Position numbers and translations under genes: made by a program. The notes below the pieces were generated by a model that saw only the letters and a list, made by a program, of their open reading frames with translations, was not told the DNA's origin and did no database searches. 64,000 bases of DNA from positions 62,001 to 126,000 of the forward strand of contig NZ_MUHW01000009.1 of assembly GCF_002007235.1 (NCBI RefSeq). The letters are read 5' to 3'. Positions 25,336 to 34,247 of this stretch are shown here, in pieces (position 1 is the first letter of the stretch; every line of letters begins with the position of its first letter). This DNA is from Oribacterium sp. C9 (GTDB lineage Bacteria; Bacillota; Clostridia; Lachnospirales; Lachnospiraceae).

Positions 25336-27210
25336 TCATTCATCCTTAATTACATACGGCAGAGTAAATCTCATGATAGTATACTTCGAAACCTCCGAAA
25401 TAATGGAAAGCCCGTACTCTTCGCCGAAGGTGTACTTAATGCGCTGTGAGACATTGGCAACTCCTATATGGCGGAAGAAATCATCAGCCCCTTCAAGCTC
25501 ACCTGAAAGGGTCTTTTCGATCTGCTCCTGAGTCATGCCGACACCGTTATCCCTGACCTCGATGATGAGAAGTTTTCCTTCAGATACTGTGTCTGAAGCC
25601 TCCCTTTCATGGGATTCGCTGCCCAAAGCATCAATTTCCTTCACGGCACCCCTTTCCCTGCAGTAAACCGAAAGTACTATCTTCCCTGCGCCGCCCTTTG
25701 GCTCGATGCCGTGGAAGATGGCATTCTCGATGATAGGCTGCAGCGAAAATCTGTTCACGGAGGCCTTAAGAAGTGTCTCATCCTTTATGTCATATTCAAG
25801 CTCGATGGTGCCGCCGTAACGGTACTTCATGATGGTGAAATAGTCCTTCACCAGCTGTAGCTCCTTTTCGAGGCTGATGACATTCTCCTTGCTCTTTGAG
25901 ATATTCCTGAGAAGTCGTGAAAGAGCGGTAGACATGTCAGCGATGCCGTCTGAGCCCTGAATGGTGGCCATCCACTTGATGGTATTCAGTGTGTTGTAAA
26001 GGAAGTGCGGATTTATCTGGGACTGAAGTATCTGATACTCCAGCTCCTGCTTTTTCTTCTCGTCCTGCACCTTCTTGTCCATCAGATTCTGAACGTTTAA
26101 AGACAGAGTGTTAATGCCTGCTCCGATAGCTCCCAGCTCCGAATCCCATTCTATAGACTCGTCACGGGTAAAATCTCCCTTGCCTATCCTGTCAAGCTTT
26201 CTGAGCAGCCTGGTAATAGGCACTGTGATCACATGATTCATGCGATACCACAGAAGCATTCCTATACATATAATGAAAAATCCCATGAGTCCTATAACTG
26301 CTATGTAAAAGTTCATCCTGATGTTCATGCTTCGTTGCGATGGAAGAAGATAAAGGCTGAATGCCTTATTCTTGAGCCTGTAACTCACAGTACCGTCAGG
26401 CACTGTGCATTCCATCAGTTTGCCATCCTTATACTCGTATATATGCCCTTCACCTATAGAAACAAATACCCTTTCATCCTTTTCCAGTCTGTAATCACTG
26501 AAGATTGATGTAATGATGGATGGCGAAAGCTCCATGTATACGAAGCCTACTATGGCTGAAGAGGACGATGACTGTATGGGTCTCACCATAGGGATAATGC
26601 TGTCTTCAGAATGCGTATTCACCGGGCTCTGCTTTAAGCCGGAATACTGAAAGTCATCTGCATCGAGAAGCTGATAAAAGTAATTGGTAGACATTATCTT
26701 TCCCGTGACACCGGTAGAAGAGGTGATGGCTGCATTCTTTATTGATTGCAGATAATGTCTTCCATCCATGGTGCTGACGAGAACTCTCTGAATGTGTCTC
26801 GTACGTCCCATGGCATTGTATTCATCATTAAAATGCTCCCATGTGGAAAGCGCAAGGCGTCTTTCCACTCTGTTTTTTTCCTGCAGTTCCTCAGTGGTCA
26901 ACGGCTCGTTTCTGTATGATACGGCACTTCCCGCTGTCATTCTGTTAAGGTAGGTGTTGATGGTACTGTCTATGGTGGTCCAAAGTGCGAAATTAGTGGC
27001 ATTGTCCAGAGATTTATCCATCTCGGAGCCCAGAAGCTGCAGGCTGCTCATGGCGGTCTGGCGCACATTTCGTCTCAGATTATCTCTTATATAAAGAAAG
27101 CTGATGGCTGTGATCATGAGCGATATCAGTATGGCAAAGCCCATGGAATACACGACTATCTGAAATCGTATTGAACTGAGTCTTTTATTAATATCCGGAC
27201 CTTTTTTCAT
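25336..27210 (-). CDS. YesM-like sensor histidine kinase
   Basis: A 624-residue membrane kinase. It has a first transmembrane segment at about residues 15-40, an extracellular sensor of about 240 residues (dCache-like by layout), a second segment at about 300-322, a HAMP domain (ITVPITRLLRKLDRIGKGDF), the phospho-acceptor H402 in NPHFLYNTLN, and a HATPase with IENAIFHG and DNGVGM. This architecture is standard for kinases that sense extracellular sugars, often with the binding protein of the cognate transporter. It is divergent from the ABC operon beginning at 27537. Confidence 0.93.
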   Translation of the reverse strand: MKKGPDINKRLSSIRFQIVVYSMGFAILISLMITAISFLYIRDNLRRNVRQTAMSSLQLLGSEMDKSLDNATNFALWTTIDSTINTYLNRMTAGSAVSYRNEPLTTEELQEKNRVERRLALSTWEHFNDEYNAMGRTRHIQRVLVSTMDGRHYLQSIKNAAITSSTGVTGKIMSTNYFYQLLDADDFQYSGLKQSPVNTHSEDSIIPMVRPIQSSSSSAIVGFVYMELSPSIITSIFSDYRLEKDERVFVSIGEGHIYEYKDGKLMECTVPDGTVSYRLKNKAFSLYLLPSQRSMNIRMNFYIAVIGLMGFFIICIGMLLWYRMNHVITVPITRLLRKLDRIGKGDFTRDESIEWDSELGAIGAGINTLSLNVQNLMDKKVQDEKKKQELEYQILQSQINPHFLYNTLNTIKWMATIQGSDGIADMSTALSRLLRNISKSKENVISLEKELQLVKDYFTIMKYRYGGTIELEYDIKDETLLKASVNRFSLQPIIENAIFHGIEPKGGAGKIVLSVYCRERGAVKEIDALGSESHEREASDTVSEGKLLIIEVRDNGVGMTQEQIEKTLSGELEGADDFFRHIGVANVSQRIKYTFGEEYGLSIISEVSKYTIMRFTLPYVIKDE

Positions 27211-27536
27211 ATGATCTATGTCCTTTATAAGTTCTTTTTAGTCTTTTATACCTAAAAAATGCCATTAAAAGAACTGATTCGAAATTTTCTACATCTTTTT
27301 TAAATAAAAATACATCTTTTCAAAACCTGCTAAAAAAAAGCAAAATTGCTCTGAAAAATTTGTATTCCGTTAAAAACAGAGAAATTCTACAATAAATTCA
27401 AGCTTAAGGCAATGTGCCGGAAACACTCGAAAAGGAGTGTAGACATTGACCCAACGAAAACAATCGGATCAAGAACCCGTTGAGGGTTCCGGCAAAAATC
27501 AACCGGGTAATAAACCCCGAAAACAGGAGGACAAAC
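27211..27536 (+). other. divergent control region between yesM-like gene and sugar importer
   Basis: This 326-base gap holds the promoter of the minus-strand kinase and the promoter and leader of the importer. TACATCTTTT occurs at 27290-27299 and 27311-27320, exactly 21 bp apart. A -10-like TACAAT is at 27388-27393 with a poor -35. The leader can fold into ACACTC/GAGTGT (27423-27440) and GAACCC/GGGTTC (27473-27489). Confidence 0.6.
27290..27320 (+). promoter_or_regulatory. in-phase direct repeats, candidate YesN-type operator
   Basis: Two copies of TACATCTTTT spaced 21 bp start to start, two helical turns, about 70-100 bp before the likely importer promoter. AraC-family activators commonly bind such direct repeats. 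Confidence 0.5.
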
Positions 27537-28901
27537 ATGAAGAAGATCGTTAGTTCATTGCTGGTTGCATCAATGGCAGCAACATCTCTTGCAGCTTGCG
27601 GCGGAAGCTCAACAACTGCAACAACAGCTGCGGCAACAACAGCTGCAGCAGCCGAGACAAAGGCTCAGGAAGAAAAGGCAACTGAAGCTGCAACTGAGGC
27701 AGCAACAGGAGATGCCGTAACACTGAAGTGGGCACTCTGGGATGCATCATCCATCACTTATTATCAGCCGCTTATCGATGCATACAAGGCTGATCACCCA
27801 AATGTAAACATTGAAATGATAGACCTCGGTTCAACAGACTACTCAACTGTTCTCGGAACACAGCTTTCCGGCTCAGGCTCAGATTTCGATGTTGTTACTA
27901 TCAAGGATGTTCCGGGTTACATGACACTCGTAAACAAGGGGGTTCTGGAGCCACTGAATGACAAGATCAAAGAGGCAGGAATCGACCTTCAGCAGTACGG
28001 CGGAATCACAGATCAGGTAACTATCAACGATAATCTCTATGAGCTTCCATTCCGTTCAGATATCTGGGTTCTTTACTACAACAAGGACGTATTTGACAAG
28101 GCCGGCGTTGCTTATCCTACAAATGATATGACATGGGAGCAGTACGATGAGCTGGCTCGCAAGGTAACAGACACAACACCTGGTTCAGAGGTTTACGGTG
28201 CTCACTATCACACATGGAGATCAACTATCCAGCTTGACGGTATCCTCGATGGAAAGAACACCATCGTTGGCGGCAACTACGATTTCACAAAGCCATACTA
28301 TGAGATGGTTCTCAAGCAGCAGCAGGACGGTGTGTGCATGGATTATGCAACACTTAAGACTCAGGGTCTTCACTACAGCGATGCATTCGCTCAGGGCAAT
28401 GTTGCTATGATGAATATGGGTTCATGGTTCATCGCTACACTCATCAACAAGATCAAGTCAGGTGAGTACACAGACTGCACAAACTGGGGCATGGTAAAGT
28501 ATCCTCACGCTGAAGGTGTTGAGGCTGGTTCAACTCTTGCAACTATCACAGCTCTTGCACTTCCTACATCAGCTCCTCACAAGGACGAGGCCTGGGACTT
28601 CATCAAGTTCGTAACAGGAGAGAATGGTGCACAGGTTCTTGCCGAGACAGGTAACATCCCTGCAATGACAAACGAGAACATCGTTTCTGCAATCGCTTCT
28701 ATGGATGGTTTCCCACAGGATGATACTTCTAAGGATGCTCTCATCACATCTCACACATACCTTGAGATGCCTGCAAACGACAAGTCATCAGAGATCGAGA
28801 CAGTTCTCAACGAGCAGCATGACCTCATCATGACAGAGTCTTCAACTATCGATGAGGCAGTTCAGGCTATGAACGAAGGTGTTCAGGCTATCATCGGCTA
28901 A
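27537..28901 (+). CDS. sugar ABC transporter substrate-binding lipoprotein
   Basis: A 454-residue family 1 extracellular solute-binding protein. The lipobox is SLAAC (Cys about residue 21), followed by a low-complexity Ala/Thr/Glu linker to about residue 60. The mature domain shows the usual VTLKWALWDAS start, DVVTIKDVPGYMTLVNKGVLEPL, YELPFRSDIWVLYYNKDVFDKAGV and NVAMMNMGSWF. GGAGG sits 8 bases before ATG 27537. It feeds the two permeases downstream; the operon encodes no ATPase, so a shared MsmX/UgpC-type ATPase elsewhere is expected. Context with GH88 and beta-glucuronidase points to uronide-containing oligosaccharides. Confidence 0.92.
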   Translation: MKKIVSSLLVASMAATSLAACGGSSTTATTAAATTAAAAETKAQEEKATEAATEAATGDAVTLKWALWDASSITYYQPLIDAYKADHPNVNIEMIDLGSTDYSTVLGTQLSGSGSDFDVVTIKDVPGYMTLVNKGVLEPLNDKIKEAGIDLQQYGGITDQVTINDNLYELPFRSDIWVLYYNKDVFDKAGVAYPTNDMTWEQYDELARKVTDTTPGSEVYGAHYHTWRSTIQLDGILDGKNTIVGGNYDFTKPYYEMVLKQQQDGVCMDYATLKTQGLHYSDAFAQGNVAMMNMGSWFIATLINKIKSGEYTDCTNWGMVKYPHAEGVEAGSTLATITALALPTSAPHKDEAWDFIKFVTGENGAQVLAETGNIPAMTNENIVSAIASMDGFPQDDTSKDALITSHTYLEMPANDKSSEIETVLNEQHDLIMTESSTIDEAVQAMNEGVQAIIG

Positions 28902-28952
28902 TGCTCACATTTGTTTGACAGAAATATACTTACTTGAATAAAAAAAGATCAG

Positions 28953-28980
28953 GGGCTGTCGCACGACAGTGCGGCGGCCC
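28953..28980 (+). terminator. strong hairpin between binding-protein and permease genes
   Basis: GGGCTGTCGCAC and GTGCGGCGGCCC form a 12-bp stem (two G-T pairs) around GACA, followed by TTATTCT. Such stems commonly cause partial termination or stabilise the binding-protein mRNA so that it outnumbers the permeases. Confidence 0.7.
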
Positions 28981-29072
28981 TTATTCTAAGAATGATCATC
29001 AAAACCGGATCCATTCACCGGATAATTCCGATTTATGAATGCAGTTTTGATACAAAAAGCAGGAGGCACTAT

Positions 29073-30005
29073 ATGACAGCAGCTACAACAGTTAAATCAG
29101 TAAGCGTAGAGGAAGCGAATCGCAGAAAGCTTAAGCAGGCACTGGTTGCTTATTCCTTCATAGCTCCGAATTTCATCGGCTTCGCCATATTTACTCTTGG
29201 TCCCATCATCCTCGCCATGATCATGGCCTTTATGGAGTGGGACGGAAGTAACCCGTGGAAATTCGTAGGCATTCAGAACTTCGTGACCATCTTTTCTGAT
29301 GATCGTTTTATGGCATCTCTGAAAAACACTGTTATCTACAGTATCTTTACAGTTCCTCTTACACTGATCATAGCTCTCGGTCTCGCCATCCTTCTCAATC
29401 AGAAGATAAAGGGCAGAAACTTCTTCAGAACAGTGACCTTCTTCCCCTATGTAGCTTCACTGGTTGCGGTAGCCGCTGTATGGAACATGCTTTTCACACC
29501 GGCGAAGGGCGGAGTCATTAACCAGCTCTTAATTAACATATTCCATGTACCTGCTCTCAAGTGGGCAGCCTCTCCAAAGACTGTTCTCATGACTATCATC
29601 ATGTTTTCGATCTGGAAGAACATGGGCTACTACATGGTTATCTACCTTGCAGGCCTTCAGAACATAAACACAGAGCTTTATGAGGCGGCCGGACTCGATG
29701 GTGCCAATGTATGGCAGAAGTTCAAGTATGTTACCGTTCCTCAGTTAAAACCTACAACATTTTTCGTTATCATCATGCTCACCATCAACTGCTTCAAGGT
29801 TTACGACATCGTATATATGCTCGCAGGAGGCAGCAACGGAGTCATTAACAAATCAGCCATCGTTCTTGTCTACTACATCTACGAGGAGGCATTCAGAAAC
29901 TGGAATCTCGGTATCGCCAGCGCAGGCTCTCTGGTACTTTTCGCCATCGTTCTTGCCATCACCATAATCCAGTTCAGCGGCGAGAAGAATTACGCTAATG
30001 ACTAA
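29073..30005 (+). CDS. sugar ABC transporter permease (MalF type)
   Basis: A 310-residue inner-membrane permease with about six transmembrane segments. The EAA loop that contacts the ATPase reads ELYEAAGLDGANVWQKFKYV, then TVPQLKP. AGGAGG precedes ATG 29073; the in-frame ATG 28992 is too close to the attenuator stem. Its TAA stop (30003-30005) overlaps the first base pairs of the tandem repeats that separate it from the second permease. Confidence 0.92.
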   Translation: MTAATTVKSVSVEEANRRKLKQALVAYSFIAPNFIGFAIFTLGPIILAMIMAFMEWDGSNPWKFVGIQNFVTIFSDDRFMASLKNTVIYSIFTVPLTLIIALGLAILLNQKIKGRNFFRTVTFFPYVASLVAVAAVWNMLFTPAKGGVINQLLINIFHVPALKWAASPKTVLMTIIMFSIWKNMGYYMVIYLAGLQNINTELYEAAGLDGANVWQKFKYVTVPQLKPTTFFVIIMLTINCFKVYDIVYMLAGGSNGVINKSAIVLVYYIYEEAFRNWNLGIASAGSLVLFAIVLAITIIQFSGEKNYAND

Positions 30006-30249
30006 TGTGGCTGATTCCGAAGGAATCTGGCACCCAACGCCGACCCCTCGCGATAGCGAGCCTTGAATGGGCCGGCTTTCCCAGATAATGTGGCTGATTC
30101 CGAAGGAATCTGGCACCCAACGCCGGCCCTTCGCGAAGCGAATTCCATTGGCCGGCTTTCCCAGATAATGTGGCTGATTCCGGAGGAATCTGGCACCCAA
30201 CGCCGGCCCCTCGCGATAGCGAGCCTTGAATGGGCCGGCTTTCCCAGAT
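30004..30249 (+). repeat. three tandem ~83-bp structured intergenic repeats
   Basis: Units run 30004-30086 (83 bp), 30087-30166 (80 bp) and 30167-30249 (83 bp), followed by AATATGG, a start-like remnant. Each unit starts AATGTGGCTGATTCC, has a small hairpin GATTCC-GAA-GGAATC, then a larger one with outer GCCGRCC/GGCCGGC and inner CTCGC-GATA-GCGAG, and ends CTTTCCCAGAT. Unit 2 has TTCGC-GAA-GCGAA in the inner stem: both arms changed together. The array fills nearly all of the gap between the two permease genes, starting inside the stop codon of the first. Confidence 0.95.
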
Positions 30250-30272
30250 AATATGGCAGGAGGATACTTGAA

Positions 30273-31109
30273 ATGAAAAGCAAATCAACAAATGAAACAA
30301 TAGGAAAGACTCTGGTATATACAGTACTTATAGTGTTCGCAGCGATCATGCTCATTCCTTTCATATGGATGATCACAGCTTCACTCAAGTTCAACAAGGA
30401 CATCTTCGTTATACCTTATCAGTGGTTCGGATATGAGCCGCAGTGGAGAAACTATCTTGACATCTGGACAAAGATACCGCTCCTTACATTCACAAAAAAC
30501 ACAGTAAAGCTCACTCTTATCGTGACTTTCTTCCAGCTTCTTACATCGAGCTTCGCAGCATATGCATTTGCAAAACTCAGATTCAGAGGAAGAGACTTCC
30601 TTTTTCTCGCATATGTTGCCACAATTGCGATTCCATGGCAGTCCTACATGGTTCCTCAGTTCCTCTTCATGAGAAAGCTTGGACTTGCTGACACCCACCT
30701 GTCCATCATCATACTTCAGGCATTCACAGCCTTCGGTGTTTTCATGATGCGTCAGTTCTATGAGGGCATCCCTGATTCTCTCTGTGAAGCCGCGAGAATC
30801 GACGGAATGAGCGAGTATCAGATCTATCTGAGCATCATGCTTCCTCTTTCGAAGCCTGCTCTTTCTACACTGACTATTTTCACATTTGTAAATACCTGGA
30901 ATGACTTCCTCGGACCACTCATTTACCTCACATCTGAGAGCAAGAAAACTCTTCAGATCGGTCTCAAGATGTTCATATCACAGTATTCCGCAGAGTACGG
31001 TCTCATCATGGCCGCTTCCTGCATCAGCCTTATTCCTGTAGTTATCGTATTCCTGATGCTCCAGAAGTATTTCGTTGCAGGAATCGCAAGCTCCGGCGTA
31101 AAGGGATAA
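30273..31109 (+). CDS. sugar ABC transporter permease (MalG type)
   Basis: A 278-residue permease of the carbohydrate CUT1 family with six predicted membrane segments. The EAA loop is LCEAARIDGMSEYQIYLSIM, then LPLSKPA, and the C-terminus ends KYFVAGIASSGVKG, typical of MalG-like proteins. AGGAGG at about 30258 precedes ATG 30273, so translation is independent of the repeats upstream. It pairs with the permease at 29073-30005. A hairpin at 31122-31154 follows. Confidence 0.93.
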   Translation: MKSKSTNETIGKTLVYTVLIVFAAIMLIPFIWMITASLKFNKDIFVIPYQWFGYEPQWRNYLDIWTKIPLLTFTKNTVKLTLIVTFFQLLTSSFAAYAFAKLRFRGRDFLFLAYVATIAIPWQSYMVPQFLFMRKLGLADTHLSIIILQAFTAFGVFMMRQFYEGIPDSLCEAARIDGMSEYQIYLSIMLPLSKPALSTLTIFTFVNTWNDFLGPLIYLTSESKKTLQIGLKMFISQYSAEYGLIMAASCISLIPVVIVFLMLQKYFVAGIASSGVKG

Positions 31110-31121
31110 TGTTAAACGAGT

Positions 31122-31154
31122 AGAAACCGAAGTCATATTTGAACTTCGGTTTCT
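31122..31154 (+). terminator. hairpin between importer and glycosidase genes
   Basis: AGAAACCGAAGT and ACTTCGGTTTCT form a perfect 12-bp stem, followed by CTTTAAT. It is probably a partial terminator. Confidence 0.65.
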
Positions 31155-31188
31155 CTTTAATCTAAAGAATATTCAGAAAGGGCTATAC

Positions 31189-32394
31189 ATGATGGCAACT
31201 TGGATAAAGGAGCAGGACATCGCTCAATATAAAGAAATTTCAGAAGAAGAGGTAACCACCGCTCTCGATTTTGCAGTCACTCAGGTGGAAAGAAACCTTC
31301 CGGATTTTACAGACAGTTTCCCGGGACCTGCAAGTTTTTCAGGTTTCTATAAGCCGGGAGAGAACAGAAACTGGACCACCGGCTTCTGGACCGGAGAGCT
31401 ATGGCTTTCCTACGAAAGAGCCAACGATAAAAAGAAAGAAAGGCTTTTAAATGCCGGTCTCACTCAGGTTTCATCCTTCCATAAAAGAATCGAAGATAAG
31501 TTCGATGTAGACAATCATGACATGGGTTTTCTTTTCAGTCCGTCCTGTGTTGCAGCCTACAAGCTTACAGGAAACGAAAAAGCAAAAGAAGCCGCCATAC
31601 TTGCGGCAGATCAGCTCATAAAAAGATTCCATCCTGTAGGAGAATTTCTGCAGGCCTGGGGTTCCATGGATGATCCTGGAAACTACCGTTTCATCATTGA
31701 CTGCCTTCTGAACCTCCCGCTTCTTTACTGGGCATCAGAGGTAAGCGGTGATGTGAAATACAGAGACATTGCCGAAAAACATATCCACACAACAATGAAA
31801 TATATACTGAGAGAGGATGACTCCACATGGCATACGGTTTTCCTTGATCCAAAAACAGGAGAATTCTCACATGGTTCCACCTGTCAGGGCTACAGGGACG
31901 GTTCCGCATGGGCGAGGGGCCAGGCATGGGGCATTTACGGCACAGCAGTGGCATACAAGTACACAAAGAGAGAAGAGTACATCGCATATTTCAAGCGTAT
32001 AGCCACCTATTTCCTGAACCATCTCCCCAAGGATCTCATTCCTTTCTGGGACCTTACCTTCGGTGATGAGTCGGAGGGAACAGAGCCGAGAGACTCAAGC
32101 TCCGCTGCCATTGCGGCCTGCGGAATGCTTGAAATGTCGAAGTACCTGGAGCCTGCCGATGCTGAATACTACAGTTCTGTAGCAAAGAAACTCATGAAGG
32201 CACTTTTCGACGATTACCGCGTGAAGAGCAGTGACAGTTCAAACGGTCAGATACTTCACGGGACCTACAGCAAGAAGACACCATTCAACACCTGCACAGA
32301 AGAGGGTGTGGACGAATGTATAATCTGGGGAGATTACTACTACATGGAAGCCCTCACAAGGCTCTGTAACCCGGATTGGAATATTTACTGGTAA
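31189..32394 (+). CDS. GH88 unsaturated glucuronyl hydrolase
   Basis: A 401-residue cytoplasmic glycoside hydrolase family 88 enzyme. The family releases the 4,5-unsaturated uronic acid left by polysaccharide lyases, through hydration of the double bond. The two key acids are D111 in DNHDMGFLFS and D171 in RFIIDCLLNLPLL; TTGFWTGELWLSYE, ARGQAWGIYG and the C-terminal CIIWGDYYYMEAL are also conserved. AAAGGG precedes ATG 31189 (ATG 31192 also possible). With the heparinase-like gene at 7477-9612 it suggests use of glycosaminoglycan-type lyase products. Confidence 0.93.
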   Translation: MMATWIKEQDIAQYKEISEEEVTTALDFAVTQVERNLPDFTDSFPGPASFSGFYKPGENRNWTTGFWTGELWLSYERANDKKKERLLNAGLTQVSSFHKRIEDKFDVDNHDMGFLFSPSCVAAYKLTGNEKAKEAAILAADQLIKRFHPVGEFLQAWGSMDDPGNYRFIIDCLLNLPLLYWASEVSGDVKYRDIAEKHIHTTMKYILREDDSTWHTVFLDPKTGEFSHGSTCQGYRDGSAWARGQAWGIYGTAVAYKYTKREEYIAYFKRIATYFLNHLPKDLIPFWDLTFGDESEGTEPRDSSSAAIAACGMLEMSKYLEPADAEYYSSVAKKLMKALFDDYRVKSSDSSNGQILHGTYSKKTPFNTCTEEGVDECIIWGDYYYMEALTRLCNPDWNIYW

Positions 32395-32424
32395 GTGTTA
32401 AAAATATGTTTACGGAGGACAACG

Positions 32425-34227
32425 ATGTTATTTCCAATAGAAAACAAAGCCCGGGCCGTTATGAAGCTTGACGGTCTCTGGAAGTTTAAAATAGATAAAG
32501 GTGAAGCTAAGACGGAGCAGTGGGAGAAGCATTTTCCAAAGGATGCGGAAGAGCTTTATGTTCCGGCCTCCTACAACGATCAGCGTGAAGATCCGGTCTA
32601 CAGAAATCATACAGGTGAAGCCTATTATGAAAAGACCTGTGTGATCCCGAACTTTTTCAGAGGGCAGCGTTTATTCCTAAGATTCGATGCCGTTGCCCAC
32701 GACAGTACAGTATGGCTGAACAGCGAAATGCTCATGACCCATAGAGGCGGTTTCCTTCCTTTTGAAACTGAGATAACCGATCTTGTAAAGCCCGGTGAAG
32801 AAATAAAGCTCACTGTTTCCTGCAACAACCGTGTGGATCACCACACCCTTCCTATGGGAAATGAAGAGGGTACCGCCTTCTTCGGTTCTGACAATGCTCA
32901 GGTCCCTGCGGTTCAGAAAGCAAAGGAACACCGAGGCATCGTTAATCTTCCGAATTTCGATTTCTTTAACTACGCAGGAATCAACCGACATGTTTCCATC
33001 TACACGACTCCTGTTGACTACATAAAGGATGTGACCATCATACCTGATGTCGATGGAAATGACGGAGTGGTGAACTACTGTGTTGAGGCTTTTGGTGAAG
33101 AAGAAATTTATGTAGAAGTTATGGACCGTGATGGCGAAGTCATTGCCGAAGCAACAGGCGCTTCCGGCGCCATCCGTATCCCCGATGCTCATCTCTGGAA
33201 TCCATGGCCGGAGGATCCATACCTCTACAGCCTGCGTGTTCATTTCGGAGAAGACGAATACACAGAGGAATTCGGTATCCGCACTGTTAAAGTCGAAGGA
33301 ACAAAGTTCCTTATCAACGGAAAGCCCTTCTACTTCAAGGGCTTCGGAAAGCATGAAGACTTCTACGTTTCCGGCAGAGGCATTAACGAAGGACTCAATG
33401 TAAAGGACGTGAGTCTTCTCCACTGGATAGGCGCAAACAGCTTCAGAACCAGTCATTATCCTTATGCGGAGGAGATGTACAGGCTCTGTGACAGAGAAGG
33501 TATCGTTATCATTGACGAAACACCGGCTGTGGGTATCGCCGGCGGCGGAGTAGTGGATCCCTATACCTTCCCTATAAAGGACTATCATAAGAGCATCCTT
33601 AAAGACCTTGTGGCAAGAGACAAGAACCATCCTTCAGTTGTCATGTGGTCCCTCGGAAACGAACCGGACACTGAGAACTTCCCGGAATCTGCCTACAGAT
33701 ACTGGCATGAGCTTTACGAGTACACCCATGAGCTGGATCCTCAGAACAGACCTGTCACCCTTGTCTGCTGTCAGAATGACTACACAAGGGACATCACCAC
33801 GAGAACAATGGATGTGGTCTGCATTAACCGATATTACGGCTGGTACAACCTCTGCGGCGACATGGACAGCGCCATCTATGCATGGAATCTGGAGCTTGAC
33901 TTTTGGGCAGAGCAGGGTAAGCCTGTGATGGTCACAGAGTACGGCTGTGATACTTTGCCGGGACTTCACGGAACAGTTGCCGAGATGTGGACGGAGGAAT
34001 TTCAGGCGGAGTACTATCGCCGTATAGATGCGGAGTTCGACAAGCGGGACTTCTTTATGGGAGAACAATGCTGGGCCTTCGCAGATTTCGGCACCATCCA
34101 GGGTGTGTACAGGGCGGATGGCAATCGTAAGGGTGTCTTCACCAAGGAGCGTCGTCCGAAAATGGCTGCACATTTCCTTAGGAGCCGCTGGGAGAAGCTT
34201 CCGAATTTCGGATATAAGGCTAAATAA
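32425..34227 (+). CDS. uidA: beta-glucuronidase (GH2)
   Basis: A 600-residue glycoside hydrolase family 2 enzyme. The order is the sugar-binding jelly roll (1-180), immunoglobulin-like domain (180-275) and TIM barrel (275-600). The acid/base is E413 in SLGNEPD and the nucleophile E505 in VTEYG. N567-x-K569 in GNRKGVF is the N-x-K signature that reads the glucuronate carboxylate and separates true glucuronidases from beta-galactosidases. The loop after ETPAVG is much shorter than in the E. coli enzyme. GGAGGA precedes ATG 32425. It lacks a signal peptide, so it works on imported glucuronides. Confidence 0.96.
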   Translation: MLFPIENKARAVMKLDGLWKFKIDKGEAKTEQWEKHFPKDAEELYVPASYNDQREDPVYRNHTGEAYYEKTCVIPNFFRGQRLFLRFDAVAHDSTVWLNSEMLMTHRGGFLPFETEITDLVKPGEEIKLTVSCNNRVDHHTLPMGNEEGTAFFGSDNAQVPAVQKAKEHRGIVNLPNFDFFNYAGINRHVSIYTTPVDYIKDVTIIPDVDGNDGVVNYCVEAFGEEEIYVEVMDRDGEVIAEATGASGAIRIPDAHLWNPWPEDPYLYSLRVHFGEDEYTEEFGIRTVKVEGTKFLINGKPFYFKGFGKHEDFYVSGRGINEGLNVKDVSLLHWIGANSFRTSHYPYAEEMYRLCDREGIVIIDETPAVGIAGGGVVDPYTFPIKDYHKSILKDLVARDKNHPSVVMWSLGNEPDTENFPESAYRYWHELYEYTHELDPQNRPVTLVCCQNDYTRDITTRTMDVVCINRYYGWYNLCGDMDSAIYAWNLELDFWAEQGKPVMVTEYGCDTLPGLHGTVAEMWTEEFQAEYYRRIDAEFDKRDFFMGEQCWAFADFGTIQGVYRADGNRKGVFTKERRPKMAAHFLRSRWEKLPNFGYKAK

Positions 34228-34247
34228 AAACCATCAAGGAGACAATT

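Noticed and set aside
30004-30249. CRISPR array
   Set aside because: The three units are contiguous copies without unique spacers, and no cas genes are near.
29853-30403. Several short ORFs through the tandem repeats on both strands
   Set aside because: They arise from the repeat units, whose 83-base period keeps frames open, and they overlap both permease genes. No ribosome sites.
32677-33630. 317-codon ORF on the minus strand
   Set aside because: Antisense shadow of the beta-glucuronidase gene, whose catalytic residues are intact.
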